From: Microbacterium sp. UFMG61
GTDB taxonomy: Bacteria; Actinomycetota; Actinomycetes; Actinomycetales; Microbacteriaceae
DNA length: 64,000 nt
Assembly (NCBI RefSeq): GCF_015354505.1
Contig: NZ_JACAFP010000002.1
Location: 62,001 to 126,000 of the forward strand
Reading direction: 5' to 3'
The notes beneath the pieces are model-generated. The model was not told the DNA's origin, searched no databases, and worked only from the letters and a program-made list of their open reading frames with translations. The position numbers and the translations under genes are program-made. Below, one piece after another: positions 35,224 through 43,878 of this stretch (position 1 is the first letter of the stretch; every line of letters starts with the position of its first letter).

Positions 35224-36408
35224 TTACTGAGCCGTGTGCGGCCACCCCGTATACGCCTCGGCGAGGAACGTCTGTCCGGCCTCGGACTCGACCACTGACC
35301 GCAGCTCACCGACCTGGCGACGCCGATCGAAAGCGGATGCATCCGCTGCGGTGTGCAGCATGCTCGTCATCCACCAGGAGAAGTGCTGAGCCTTCCAGAT
35401 GCGCTTCAGGGCGGTCTGGGCGAATGTGTCGATGAGACGCGTGTCGTTCTCGAGTAGCAGTGCCCGAAGGGCGCGATCGAGCAGCACGACATCGGCTACT
35501 GCGAGATTCATGCCCTTGGCTCCGGTCGGGGGCACGGTGTGCGCGGCGTCGCCGACGAGTACCGCGCGGCCGTGGCGCAGCTCGTGCGCGACGAAGCTGC
35601 GGAATCGCAGGACATCACGCTGGAAGATCGGGCCCTCGATCAGAGTCGTACCAGGGACGCGCGCCTGCAGGGTGTCCCAGATCTCGGCCTCGGAGAGAAC
35701 GCTCGGGTCGGCCTCGGGGTCGCACTGGAAGTACATGCGTTGCACGGTCGCGCTGCGCTGGCTGATCAGGGCGAACCCATGGGGCGAGTTGCTGTAAATC
35801 AGCTCGTGCGAGCTCGGCGATGCCTCGCAGAGGATGCCGAACCATGCGAACGGATACTCGCGAAAATATCCACCGGAGGATGATCCAGTGACTGCGGGTC
35901 GCACACCACTGCGCGACCCGTCGGCGCCCACGACGAACTCCGCCTCGATCCGCAGCTCCGAGCCATCTCCTGCGGTCGCCGTAATCCAAGGACGATCGGT
36001 CTCGACGTCGCCGATACCGGTGACCTCGGTCTCGAATCGCAGATCCTGCCCTGCGGCGAGTCGGGCGGCGATCAGGTCTTTCAGTGCCTCGTGCTGCGGG
36101 TACAGCCAGACGCTGCGGCCGGTGAGTGAGGAGAAGTCGATGCGGTGGCCCTCGCCCTCGAAGTGCAGCTCGATGCCGTCGTGCCGATTGCCCACCGTGA
36201 GCACCCGGTCGCTCGCCCCGGTCTCGCTGAGTGTACGGACGGTCTCCTGTTCGAGGATCCCGGCACGGATCGTCGACTCGATCTCGTCGCGGCTGCGTCT
36301 GTCGACCACGACGGACTCGATGCCGGCATCCGCCAGCAGGTGCGAGAGAAGGAGGCCGGCGGGGCCGGCGCCGACGATGGCGACGCGAGTGCGGACGGTG
36401 GTGATCAT
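35224..36408 (-). CDS. pobA: 4-hydroxybenzoate 3-monooxygenase
   Basis: A 394-residue flavoprotein, exactly the length of well-studied PobA proteins. It converts 4-hydroxybenzoate to protocatechuate using FAD and NAD(P)H. It has RVAIVGAGPAGLLLSHLLADAGI at the FAD site, RAGILEQETV, the substrate-pocket segment around YSNSPHGFALIS, and GDAAHTVPPTGAKGMNLAVADVVLL at the second FAD motif. The ATG at 36408 has GAAGGAG upstream; an earlier in-frame ATG is less likely. It sits 89 bp from the IclR gene and feeds the pca operon. Confidence 0.95.
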   Translation of the reverse strand: MITTVRTRVAIVGAGPAGLLLSHLLADAGIESVVVDRRSRDEIESTIRAGILEQETVRTLSETGASDRVLTVGNRHDGIELHFEGEGHRIDFSSLTGRSVWLYPQHEALKDLIAARLAAGQDLRFETEVTGIGDVETDRPWITATAGDGSELRIEAEFVVGADGSRSGVRPAVTGSSSGGYFREYPFAWFGILCEASPSSHELIYSNSPHGFALISQRSATVQRMYFQCDPEADPSVLSEAEIWDTLQARVPGTTLIEGPIFQRDVLRFRSFVAHELRHGRAVLVGDAAHTVPPTGAKGMNLAVADVVLLDRALRALLLENDTRLIDTFAQTALKRIWKAQHFSWWMTSMLHTAADASAFDRRRQVGELRSVVESEAGQTFLAEAYTGWPHTAQ

Positions 36409-36473
36409 GGCGTCTCCTTCGACGTGTGTGTCGCCAGCCATTGTGCAGGTCGGTATGTCCCTGTCGAGGAAGC

Positions 36474-36490
36474 ATTACCGTTCAATGAGA
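36474..36490 (-). promoter_or_regulatory. Motif shared with the pcaH promoter
   Basis: On the minus strand this reads TCTCATTGAACGGTAAT, 13 of 17 bases matching TCTCATTGATTGGGATT at 37282-37298, in the same orientation toward each gene. A binding site for the IclR regulator encoded between them is likely. Confidence 0.45.
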
Positions 36491-36497
36491 GTCGGTG

Positions 36498-37250
36498 TCA
36501 GTGGCGCCCGCCGAGCGCGCGCTCAATACTGCGCGCTGCGGCGAGCAGCTCGTGCAACGCAGGATCGATCGGATCCTCTCGGCGAAGGACGACCGACAGT
36601 GCGGCCGCGACCGCGCCGGTCTCGTCGTGCACGGGCACGGCGACGCCCGTCGATACCGCCTCGATATAGCCGGGGGCTGACGCGTGGCCGGCGGCTCTCA
36701 CCTCGGCGAGTTTTCGTCGCAGCTCTCCGGGGTCCGTGATGGTCTCGCGCGACACGGCGGTGAGGGGGCCGGCGAGGATGCGTTCCTGCAATGCGTGGTC
36801 GGCATAGGCGAGCAGGATCAGCCCCGATGACGACGCGTGCAGTGGGAGCCGCCCAGCCACTCTGGTGACGTTCGATCCGGAATCCGGACTGCTGAGGCGC
36901 TCGAGGAACAGGGCCTCGTCCTGCTCGAGGATCGCGAGCTGTGTGTGTTCACGCACGCGCGCCTGCACGCGCTCCATGAAGGGAAGCGCCGCCTCGCGGA
37001 GCCGTAGCGCATGCGACGACCGGGTTGCGAGCTCCCACAGGCGCATCCCGATGCGGATACGTCGGTCATCATCGCGTTCCAGCATGCCTGCGTCGACGAG
37101 CTCGCCCACGATTCGATGGGCCGAAGACGCGGGCAGTCCAGCTCGGCGGCCGATCTCTGCGGCGCTCTGCACGGTGCGCGACGGAGTGAACGTCTCGAGT
37201 ACTCGGATGAGGCGTTCGGTGACGGAGTCGCCCGAGGGGGAGTTGGCCAT
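36498..37250 (-). CDS. IclR-family regulator of the pob/pca genes
   Basis: A 250-residue IclR protein. The N-terminal winged HTH is SAAEIGRRAGLPASSAHRIVGELVDAGML, and the effector domain carries RLPLHASSSGLILLAYAD and AVSTGVAVPVHDETGAVAAALSV. IclR members such as PcaR, PcaU and PobR control protocatechuate and hydroxybenzoate genes. This one lies between pobA (same strand) and pcaH (divergent), and two similar motifs flank it. Whether it activates or represses cannot be told. Confidence 0.9.
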   Translation of the reverse strand: MANSPSGDSVTERLIRVLETFTPSRTVQSAAEIGRRAGLPASSAHRIVGELVDAGMLERDDDRRIRIGMRLWELATRSSHALRLREAALPFMERVQARVREHTQLAILEQDEALFLERLSSPDSGSNVTRVAGRLPLHASSSGLILLAYADHALQERILAGPLTAVSRETITDPGELRRKLAEVRAAGHASAPGYIEAVSTGVAVPVHDETGAVAAALSVVLRREDPIDPALHELLAAARSIERALGGRH

Positions 37251-37281
37251 GCATCGATCATGGCACGGTCGCTGCTTCGTA

Positions 37282-37298
37282 TCTCATTGATTGGGATT
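37282..37298 (+). promoter_or_regulatory. Motif shared with the pobA promoter
   Basis: TCTCATTGATTGGGATT lies 73 bp upstream of the pcaH start, between the divergent IclR and pca genes. See the pobA copy at 36474-36490. Confidence 0.45.
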
Positions 37299-37370
37299 CT
37301 GTCCCCTTTTGGTATGGAAGGAGATGAGGATGCTGTGAACGCCGTCCGTCCGTGTCGAAGGAGACACCCC

Positions 37371-38189
37371 ATGCCCGTCTCATCCGGAACGATGGCCGCC
37401 GCTCCCGAGTCGCTGCTCGCATCGCCCGATCAGGTGGCGCAGGCCGAGATCACGACCGAGATCGTCGACCTGCATGCCTCTCTCGGGCGTCGCGAGGCCG
37501 CAGGTGAAGCGCTGCCCGCGACCATGCACGACTTCGCTCCGTACCGATCGAGCATCCTGCGGCATCCGACGAAGAATCCCCGGCTGGTCGACCCCGAGAC
37601 GATCGAGCTCCTTTCTCCGGCGTTCGGTCAGCGCGACGTCGCCGCGATCGAGTCCGACCTGACGATCCAGCACGCGGGTGAGCCGCTGGGCGAGCGCATG
37701 ACAGTGCGCGGACGACTGCTCGACTCGTGGGGGAGGCCGATCGCGAACCAGCTCATCGAACTGTGGCAGGCGAACTCGTCGGGACGCTACATCCACCAGC
37801 GCGACCAGCACCCGGCGCCGCTCGACCCGAACTTCACCGGGGCGGGACGCGCGATCACGAACGATGCCGGCGAGTACCTCTTCACCACCGTCAAGCCGGG
37901 GCCGTACCCGTGGAAGAACCATGTGAACGCCTGGCGCCCCGCGCACATCCACTTCTCGGTGTTCGGCTCGTCGTTCACGCAGCGGCTGGTCACGCAGATG
38001 TACTTCCCCGGCGATCCGCTCTTCGCCCTCGACCCGATCTACAACACCATCTGGCGGCAGAAGGACCGGGATGCCCTCATCGGCGTCTACGACCACGATC
38101 TGACCTCGCCCGAGTGGTCGACGGGCTACCGCTTCGACATCGTCGTCGACGGACCCGATGCCACCTGGTTCGAGCAGGAGGAGGACTGA
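37371..38189 (+). CDS. pcaH: Protocatechuate 3,4-dioxygenase beta subunit
   Basis: A 272-residue intradiol dioxygenase beta chain. The N-terminal PCDO-beta region (HDFAPYRSSILRHPTKNPRLVDPETIELLSP across residues 55-85) precedes the dioxygenase barrel. The iron ligands lie in VKPGPYPWKN (Tyr) and RPAHIHFSVFG (His-x-His), with the intradiol signature GRPIANQLIELWQANSSGRY. It cleaves protocatechuate to 3-carboxy-cis,cis-muconate with the alpha subunit. AAGGAG lies upstream of the ATG. First gene of the pca operon. Confidence 0.96.
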   Translation: MPVSSGTMAAAPESLLASPDQVAQAEITTEIVDLHASLGRREAAGEALPATMHDFAPYRSSILRHPTKNPRLVDPETIELLSPAFGQRDVAAIESDLTIQHAGEPLGERMTVRGRLLDSWGRPIANQLIELWQANSSGRYIHQRDQHPAPLDPNFTGAGRAITNDAGEYLFTTVKPGPYPWKNHVNAWRPAHIHFSVFGSSFTQRLVTQMYFPGDPLFALDPIYNTIWRQKDRDALIGVYDHDLTSPEWSTGYRFDIVVDGPDATWFEQEED

Positions 38190-38190
38190 C

Positions 38191-38751
38191 ATGGCGGCAC
38201 CCGCCAAGACCCACCGTGCCACCCCCGGCCAGACGGTCGGGCCGTTCTTCGCCTACGGCGTGGAGTACCCGAAGATGCACGAGGTCGCCTTCCCGCACTC
38301 GCCCGGCGCGATCCTGCTCGCCGGCACCGTGCGCGACGGTGCGGGTGATCCGATCCCCGATGCGTTCATCGAGATCTTCGGTGCGGATGCCGACGGATCC
38401 GTGCCCCGCGATCGCGGGGCGTTCCGGCGCGACGACCACACCTTCACCGGGTTCGGCCGCGCGTTCACGAACGACGAAGGGCGCTACGAGTTCTGGACCC
38501 GCAACCCCGGAACCTCCGGCACGCGAGCGCCGTTCTTCGCCGCGATCGTCTACGCCCGAGGGCTGCCCGACAAGCTGCACACGCGGATCTACCTTCCGGA
38601 GAACACTGCCGAGCTCGATGCGGATCCTCTGCTCGCCTCGCTCTCATCCGAGGAGCGCGCGACACTCGTCGCGACGCGCACCGCTGACGGATGGCTTCAG
38701 CACGACATCCGGCTGCAGGGCGAGAGGGAGACGGTGTTCCTTGTCTACTGA
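38191..38751 (+). CDS. pcaG: Protocatechuate 3,4-dioxygenase alpha subunit
   Basis: A 186-residue chain beginning TPGQTVGPFFAYGVEY, the alpha-subunit signature, with the reduced intradiol motif DPIPDAFIEIFGADADG and the PFFAAIVYARGLPDKLHTRIY segment. Alpha subunits lack the iron ligands and shape the active site with PcaH. It starts 1 bp after the pcaH stop with GGAGGA upstream. Confidence 0.95.
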   Translation: MAAPAKTHRATPGQTVGPFFAYGVEYPKMHEVAFPHSPGAILLAGTVRDGAGDPIPDAFIEIFGADADGSVPRDRGAFRRDDHTFTGFGRAFTNDEGRYEFWTRNPGTSGTRAPFFAAIVYARGLPDKLHTRIYLPENTAELDADPLLASLSSEERATLVATRTADGWLQHDIRLQGERETVFLVY

Positions 38752-38781
38752 CGCGTGCTGCGTGACCACGTGGGGGAGACC

Positions 38782-40095
38782 ATGACCGCATTCGACGACG
38801 GTCTGCTGTCGCCGGTCGCGACCGGGTTCGATGACGCGGTCCGCGATGACGCAGTGGTCGACGCTCTGGTGCGCGCTGAGCTGGCGCTCGTCACGGCGTA
38901 TCGCGAGACGGGGATGCTGACGGATGGCGACCACGCGGTACTTGCCGTCGCGCTCGGAAAGGAGCCGGTCGGTGGTCCGATTGACGGGGCATCACTGGCA
39001 GCGGCGTCGGTATCCAGCGGGAATCCCGTGATTCCGCTCGTCGCCGTGCTGCGAGATCGGGTACCCGAGCACCTTCGTCTCTGGATCCATCGGGGCGCGA
39101 CCAGCCAGGACATTGTCGACACCGCTCTGATGATCGTGGCGGTGTCAGCGGTCGGGCGCCTGAGGGCGTTGCTCGACCGAGTCCTCGCCGGGCTCGCGAG
39201 GCTCGAGGAGACACACGGTGCAGACGTGGTCGTTGCCCGCACCCTGACTCAGCACGCGGTGCCGACCACCGTCGGGACGCGTGTGCACACCTGGACCCGA
39301 GGCGTCGAGCGGGCCGTCTCCCGGCTCGCGCTGCTCGAGTTCCCGGCGCAGCTCGCCGGGGCCGCGGGTACGCGGGCATCGTTCGTGCAGATCACCGGTT
39401 CGGTCGCCGGAGCGCAGGCGCTCGCCGCATCGTTCGCCAGGCATGCCGGTCTCGAGGAGCCGGAGGGCTCGTGGCAGGTCAGCCGGTGGCCGATCACCGA
39501 GATGGGTGACGCGCTCGTGCAGACCCTCGACGCGCTGGGGAAGGTCGCGACGGACGTCGCGACCTTGTCCCGCACGGAGATCGGCGAGATGGCCGAGGGG
39601 GCTGGCGGTGGGTCGTCGGCGATGCCACACAAGAGCAATCCGGTCGAATCGACGCTCATCCGCTCGGCATCGCTGCGCGCCCCGCAGCTCGCCGCGACCC
39701 TGCACCTCGCTGCGGCCCAGGCCGCAGACGAGCGCCCCGATGGGGCCTGGCACGCCGAGTGGCCGACCCTCCGGGAGATGCTCCGGCTCGCCCTGGGCGC
39801 GTCTGCCCATGCGGGCTCGCTGGTGGAGGGACTGCGCATCGATGTCGCGGCCGGTACCCGCAATCTGGATCTCACCGGAGGGCTCGTCATCACGGAGCGT
39901 CTGGCGATCGTCCTCGAGCCACTGATCGGTCGAGCACGGTTCGACGACGTCCAGTCCGCAGCCCGCAGTGGGCAGGACCTGCGCAGCCTGATCCGCGCGC
40001 TTCCGGAGGCGAACGACCTCGATGTCGACGCCCTGCTCGATCCGGCACGATATGTCGGCAGGGACCCTGCCTCGGAATTCCCCGGGGAGCGTTGA
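38782..40095 (+). CDS. pcaB: 3-carboxy-cis,cis-muconate cycloisomerase
   Basis: A 437-residue member of the fumarase/aspartase superfamily. It has IHRGATSQDIVDTALM near residue 100, the catalytic signature GGGSSAMPHKSNPVEST, and the class II cycloisomerase tail. It lactonises carboxymuconate to 4-carboxymuconolactone. GGGGGAG lies upstream of the ATG at 38782; a GTG at 38755 is less likely. Its stop overlaps the pcaD start. Confidence 0.94.
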   Translation: MTAFDDGLLSPVATGFDDAVRDDAVVDALVRAELALVTAYRETGMLTDGDHAVLAVALGKEPVGGPIDGASLAAASVSSGNPVIPLVAVLRDRVPEHLRLWIHRGATSQDIVDTALMIVAVSAVGRLRALLDRVLAGLARLEETHGADVVVARTLTQHAVPTTVGTRVHTWTRGVERAVSRLALLEFPAQLAGAAGTRASFVQITGSVAGAQALAASFARHAGLEEPEGSWQVSRWPITEMGDALVQTLDALGKVATDVATLSRTEIGEMAEGAGGGSSAMPHKSNPVESTLIRSASLRAPQLAATLHLAAAQAADERPDGAWHAEWPTLREMLRLALGASAHAGSLVEGLRIDVAAGTRNLDLTGGLVITERLAIVLEPLIGRARFDDVQSAARSGQDLRSLIRALPEANDLDVDALLDPARYVGRDPASEFPGER

Positions 40096-40865
40096 TGGAT
40101 CTCTCGTTCACCGACCCCGTGGGTCCCCCAGACGCACCGCTGCTCGTTCTCGGCCCGTCGCTCGGCACGTCGACGATCCTCTGGGAGTCGGTCGCACCCG
40201 CGCTCACCGCGACGCACCGCGTCATCGCGTGGGATCTGCCCGGGCACGGGTCCTCGTCCCCGGCGGTCGAGTCGTTCTCGGTGGGCGACCTCGCTGACGC
40301 TGTAGCCGTTGCGGCCAGGGACGCCGGTTCCGGCAGCATCTGCTACGCCGGCGTCTCTCTCGGAGGAGCGGTCGGCCTCGAACTGCTGCTGCGGCATCCT
40401 GCTCTCGTGGAGCGATCGGCGATCCTCTGTTCCGGTGCATCGATCGGTGAGCCCTCGGGCTGGCACGAGCGCGCCGCGACGGTGCGGGCGGAGTCCACCT
40501 CGGCGCTGATCATCGGATCCGCGCAGCGATGGTTCGCACCGGGCTCGATCGCGCGGCATCCGGATCTGACGGGGCGACTTCTGCATGCGCTGCAGGATGC
40601 GGATGACGAGAGCTACGCACGATGCTGCGAGGCGCTCGCCGAGTACGACGTGCGCGCGCGCCTGCGAGAGATCGGTGCTCCGGTGCTCGCGGTCTGGGGT
40701 GAGCACGATCAGGTGACACCGGAGAGCTCCGCGGCGGAGATCGCCGACGGCGTGCGCGACGGACGCTCGGCGCGGATACCCGAGGCATCCCACCTCGCGC
40801 CGGTCGACGCCCCCGCCGAGGTCTCGGCCCTGCTCGATCACTTCTTGAATGAGAGGAGCCGGTGA
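40095..40865 (+). CDS. pcaD: 3-oxoadipate enol-lactonase
   Basis: A 256-residue alpha/beta hydrolase. The oxyanion segment LVLGPSLGTSTILWESV lies near residue 20, the nucleophile Ser in YAGVSLGGAVGLELL, the acid Asp in VWGEHDQVTPES, and the His in EASHLAPVDAP. It opens the enol-lactone to 3-oxoadipate. In many actinobacteria PcaD and PcaC are fused as PcaL; here they are separate genes overlapping by one base. Confidence 0.93.
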   Translation: MDLSFTDPVGPPDAPLLVLGPSLGTSTILWESVAPALTATHRVIAWDLPGHGSSSPAVESFSVGDLADAVAVAARDAGSGSICYAGVSLGGAVGLELLLRHPALVERSAILCSGASIGEPSGWHERAATVRAESTSALIIGSAQRWFAPGSIARHPDLTGRLLHALQDADDESYARCCEALAEYDVRARLREIGAPVLAVWGEHDQVTPESSAAEIADGVRDGRSARIPEASHLAPVDAPAEVSALLDHFLNERSR

Positions 40866-41257
40866 TGGCCGGTCTCACCGATGACGAACGTCGCGCACAG
40901 GGGTTCGCGGTGCGCCGCGAGGTGCTCTCGGATGCGCACGTCGACCGCGCGATCGCCGCGACCACCGACCTGAACGCCGACTTTCAGGACTTCATCACCC
41001 GCGTCGCGTGGGGAGAGGTCTGGTCGCGCCCCGGCTTGGATCGACGCTCGCGGTCGATCGCCGTGCTCTCATCGCTCATCGCACATGGTCACCACGAGGA
41101 GCTCGCGATGCATCTGCGCGCGGCTCTGCGCAACGGGCTGACCGTCGACGAGATCCGCGAGGTCATCCTGCAGTCCGCGGTCTACTCGGGGGTGCCCGCG
41201 GCGAACACCGCGTTCCGCATCGCCGGCGAGGTCTTCTTCGCGGATGGCGCATCGTGA
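40865..41257 (+). CDS. pcaC: 4-carboxymuconolactone decarboxylase
   Basis: A 130-residue CMD protein: GLTDDERRAQGFAVRREVL at the start, DFQDFITRVAWGEVWSRPGLDRRSRSI in the middle, then LRNGLTVDEIREVILQSAVYSGVPAANTAFRIA (given as consecutive segments). The catalytic His is in IAHGHHEELAMH. It has the usual length for stand-alone PcaC. The ATG overlaps the pcaD stop; a GTG three bases earlier is also possible. Confidence 0.95.
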   Translation: MAGLTDDERRAQGFAVRREVLSDAHVDRAIAATTDLNADFQDFITRVAWGEVWSRPGLDRRSRSIAVLSSLIAHGHHEELAMHLRAALRNGLTVDEIREVILQSAVYSGVPAANTAFRIAGEVFFADGAS

Positions 41258-42003
41258 TCGACAAGACCGTGCCGGATGCCGCCACAGCCGTCGCGGGGAT
41301 CCGCGACGGTGCGACAGTGATGATCGGCGGATTCGGGCGCGCGGGGCAGCCGGTCGAGCTCATCGATGCTCTGATCGCCCAGGGCGCCGGCGACCTGACG
41401 ATTGTCGCCAACAACGCCGGGAACGGGGACACGGGGCTCGCCGCCCTGCTCGCGGAGCGCCGCGTGCGCAAGATCATGTGCTCGTTTCCGCGGCAGCACG
41501 ACTCGTGGGTGTTTGACGGCCTGTACCGAGCGGGCGAGATCGAGCTCGAGATCGTGCCCCAGGGCAATCTCGCCGAGCGGATCAGGGCTGCGGGTGCCGG
41601 CATCGGTGCCTTCTTCTCACCTACGGGGGTCGGCACCGAACTCGCCGCGGGCAAGGAGGAGCGCACGATCGACGGGCGGAGATACGTGCTCGAGTACCCG
41701 ATCGCGGCGGATGTGGCGCTGATCAGCGCTCGCACGGCCGATCGATGGGGCAACCTCGTCTATCGCGAGACCGCCAGGAACTTCGGTCCCGTCATGGCGT
41801 CTGCTGCGGCGACCACCATCGTGCAGGTCGACGAGATCGTGCCGCTCGGGTCGATCGATCCGGAGACCGTCGTCACTCCTGGGCTGTTCGTCGACCGCGT
41901 GGTCGCGGTCGGCCGGCGCGCCTGGCTCGACGAAGACGGGTTCATCGGCGGAGTCGACATCGAGGGACGGCCGCTGGATGCTGTCGAGGAGGTCGCGCGA
42001 TGA
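41254..42003 (+). CDS. pcaI: 3-oxoadipate CoA-transferase subunit A
   Basis: A 249-residue CoA-transferase alpha subunit with the family motif GATVMIGGFGRAGQPVELIDAL near residue 20, LTIVANNAGNGDTGLAALL, and FSPTGVGTELAAGKEERTIDG. It activates 3-oxoadipate with succinyl-CoA together with subunit B. The GTG start overlaps the pcaC stop by four bases. Confidence 0.94.
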   Translation: MIDKTVPDAATAVAGIRDGATVMIGGFGRAGQPVELIDALIAQGAGDLTIVANNAGNGDTGLAALLAERRVRKIMCSFPRQHDSWVFDGLYRAGEIELEIVPQGNLAERIRAAGAGIGAFFSPTGVGTELAAGKEERTIDGRRYVLEYPIAADVALISARTADRWGNLVYRETARNFGPVMASAAATTIVQVDEIVPLGSIDPETVVTPGLFVDRVVAVGRRAWLDEDGFIGGVDIEGRPLDAVEEVAR

Positions 42004-42635
42004 CCACTCGTATCACCCGCGCCGCGCTCGCCGCACGCATCGCGTCCGACATTCCCGAGGGCGCCGTGGTCAACCTCGGCATCGGCGCACCGACCCTCGT
42101 CGCGAACTTCCTGCCCGCCGACCTCGAGATCATCCTGCACACCGAGAACGGTCTGCTCGGGATGGGGCCCGCGCCCGAGCCGGACCGGATCGACCCCGAC
42201 CTGATAAACGCGGGCAAGCAGCCTGTCACCGCGCTGCCCGGGGCCGCGTACTTCCATCACGCCGACTCGTTCGCGATGATGCGCGGCGGCCACCTCGACG
42301 TCTGTGTGCTCGGCGCCTTCCAGGTCGCGCAGAACGGCGACCTCGCCAACTGGTCGACGGGGGCGCCCGGCGCGATCCCGGCGGTGGGTGGCGCGATGGA
42401 CCTGGCGATAGGTGCGAAGCAGGTGTTCGTCATGACGGACCTGCTCGCGAAGGACGGCTCATCGAAGCTCGTCGCCGAGTGCAGCTATCCGCTCACCGGT
42501 GTCGGATGCGTGACCCGGGTCTACACCGACCACGCTGTCTTCGACGTCGTCGACGCTCGCTTCGTCGTGCGGCAGGCCTTCGGCGACAACACCGTCGAGA
42601 CGCTGCGCACTCTGACCGGACTGGAGCTCTCATGA
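42000..42635 (+). CDS. pcaJ: 3-oxoadipate CoA-transferase subunit B
   Basis: A 211-residue beta subunit. The catalytic Glu lies in ILHTENGLLGMGP near residue 48, and VVNLGIGAPTLVANFLP is the usual opening motif. SKLVAECSYPLTGVGCV is a further family segment. ATGA overlaps join it to pcaI and pcaF. Confidence 0.95.
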   Translation: MTTRITRAALAARIASDIPEGAVVNLGIGAPTLVANFLPADLEIILHTENGLLGMGPAPEPDRIDPDLINAGKQPVTALPGAAYFHHADSFAMMRGGHLDVCVLGAFQVAQNGDLANWSTGAPGAIPAVGGAMDLAIGAKQVFVMTDLLAKDGSSKLVAECSYPLTGVGCVTRVYTDHAVFDVVDARFVVRQAFGDNTVETLRTLTGLELS

Positions 42636-43801
42636 CCGCAGCGTTCATCTACGATGCCGTTCGGACGCCCTTCGGTCGCGCAGGCGGTGCGCTGTCGGGC
42701 ATCCGTCCCGATGATCTGGCTGCCGTGACGCTCCGTGCGATCGTCGAGCGCACGGGAGTCGACCCCGGGCACATCGATGATGTGCTGTTGGGCGATGCGA
42801 ACCAGGCGGGGGAGGATAACCGTGACGTCGCCCGGTTCGCGGCCCTGCTCGCCGGATTCCCGACCTCCGTGCCCGGCGCCACGGTGAACCGCCTCTGCGG
42901 GTCGAGTCTCGAGGCCGTGATCCAGGGTTCTCGGGCGATCGAGGTGGGTGATGCCGAGATCATCCTCGCGGGCGGTGTCGAGTCGATGAGCAGAGCGCCC
43001 TTCGTGGTCGAGAAGTCTGCCAAGCCGTGGCCCGCCGTCGGCAACCAGACGATGTGGAACACCGCGATCGGGTGGCGGATGACGAATCCCGCGCTGTCGA
43101 AGAAGTGGACGATCTCGAACGGCGAGTCGGCCGAGAAGCTGGCGACGATCTACGGGATCACGAGGGAGCAACAGGATGCCTTCGCCCTGCGCAGCCATCG
43201 GCTGGCATCGCAGGCATGGGCCGAGGGTGTGTTCGGCGGAGAGATCGTCTCCGTTGCTGGCGTCGATCTCGCCCGGGATGAGGGGATCCGCGACGACACG
43301 ACTCTCGAGAAGCTGGGCGGACTGCGTACATTGTTCGCCGAGCACGGGACTGTCACGGCGGGCAACTCGTCGCCGATCAGTGACGGCGCATCAGCCGTGT
43401 TGCTCGGAGCGGAGGGTGCGATCGACGCTGAGCCACTCGCGCGCATCGCCGGACGAGGGGTCTTCGGCAATGATCCGGAGGTGTTCGGCGTCGCTCCCGT
43501 GCAGGCAGCGAACCGCGCTCTTGCCCGCGCCGGTCGTTCCTGGGCTGACGTCGACTTCGTCGAGCTGAACGAAGCGTTCGCATCTCAGTCTCTGGCGTGT
43601 CTCGCTGGGTGGCCCGACCTCGATCCTGAACGCCTGAACGTGCACGGCGGGGCGATCGCCATCGGGCATCCGCTCGGCGCATCAGGTGGACGGGTCATCG
43701 CCCGAGCCGCTCACGAACTGCGCCGGAGAGGTGGAGGGGTGGCTGTCGTCGCGCTCTGCATCGGAGTAGGACAGGGGCTCGCGCTCGTCTTGGAGAGATG
43801 A
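42632..43801 (+). CDS. pcaF: 3-oxoadipyl-CoA thiolase
   Basis: A 389-residue thiolase. The acyl Cys is in VNRLCGSSLEAV near residue 89, the His in NVHGGAIAIGHPLGASGGR, and the second Cys in VVALCIGVGQG. The opening AFIYDAVRTPFGRAGGALSG is typical of the beta-ketoadipyl-CoA branch. It ends the pathway with succinyl-CoA and acetyl-CoA. The operon pcaHGBDCIJF is therefore complete from protocatechuate to the TCA cycle. Confidence 0.94.
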   Translation: MTAAFIYDAVRTPFGRAGGALSGIRPDDLAAVTLRAIVERTGVDPGHIDDVLLGDANQAGEDNRDVARFAALLAGFPTSVPGATVNRLCGSSLEAVIQGSRAIEVGDAEIILAGGVESMSRAPFVVEKSAKPWPAVGNQTMWNTAIGWRMTNPALSKKWTISNGESAEKLATIYGITREQQDAFALRSHRLASQAWAEGVFGGEIVSVAGVDLARDEGIRDDTTLEKLGGLRTLFAEHGTVTAGNSSPISDGASAVLLGAEGAIDAEPLARIAGRGVFGNDPEVFGVAPVQAANRALARAGRSWADVDFVELNEAFASQSLACLAGWPDLDPERLNVHGGAIAIGHPLGASGGRVIARAAHELRRRGGGVAVVALCIGVGQGLALVLER

Positions 43802-43878
43802 CCAACTGACCATGCCCGTAAGAAACAAGAAAGACAGGTCCACGCACGGTGGGGCCGACCCTAACGTCTGGAGAGACC

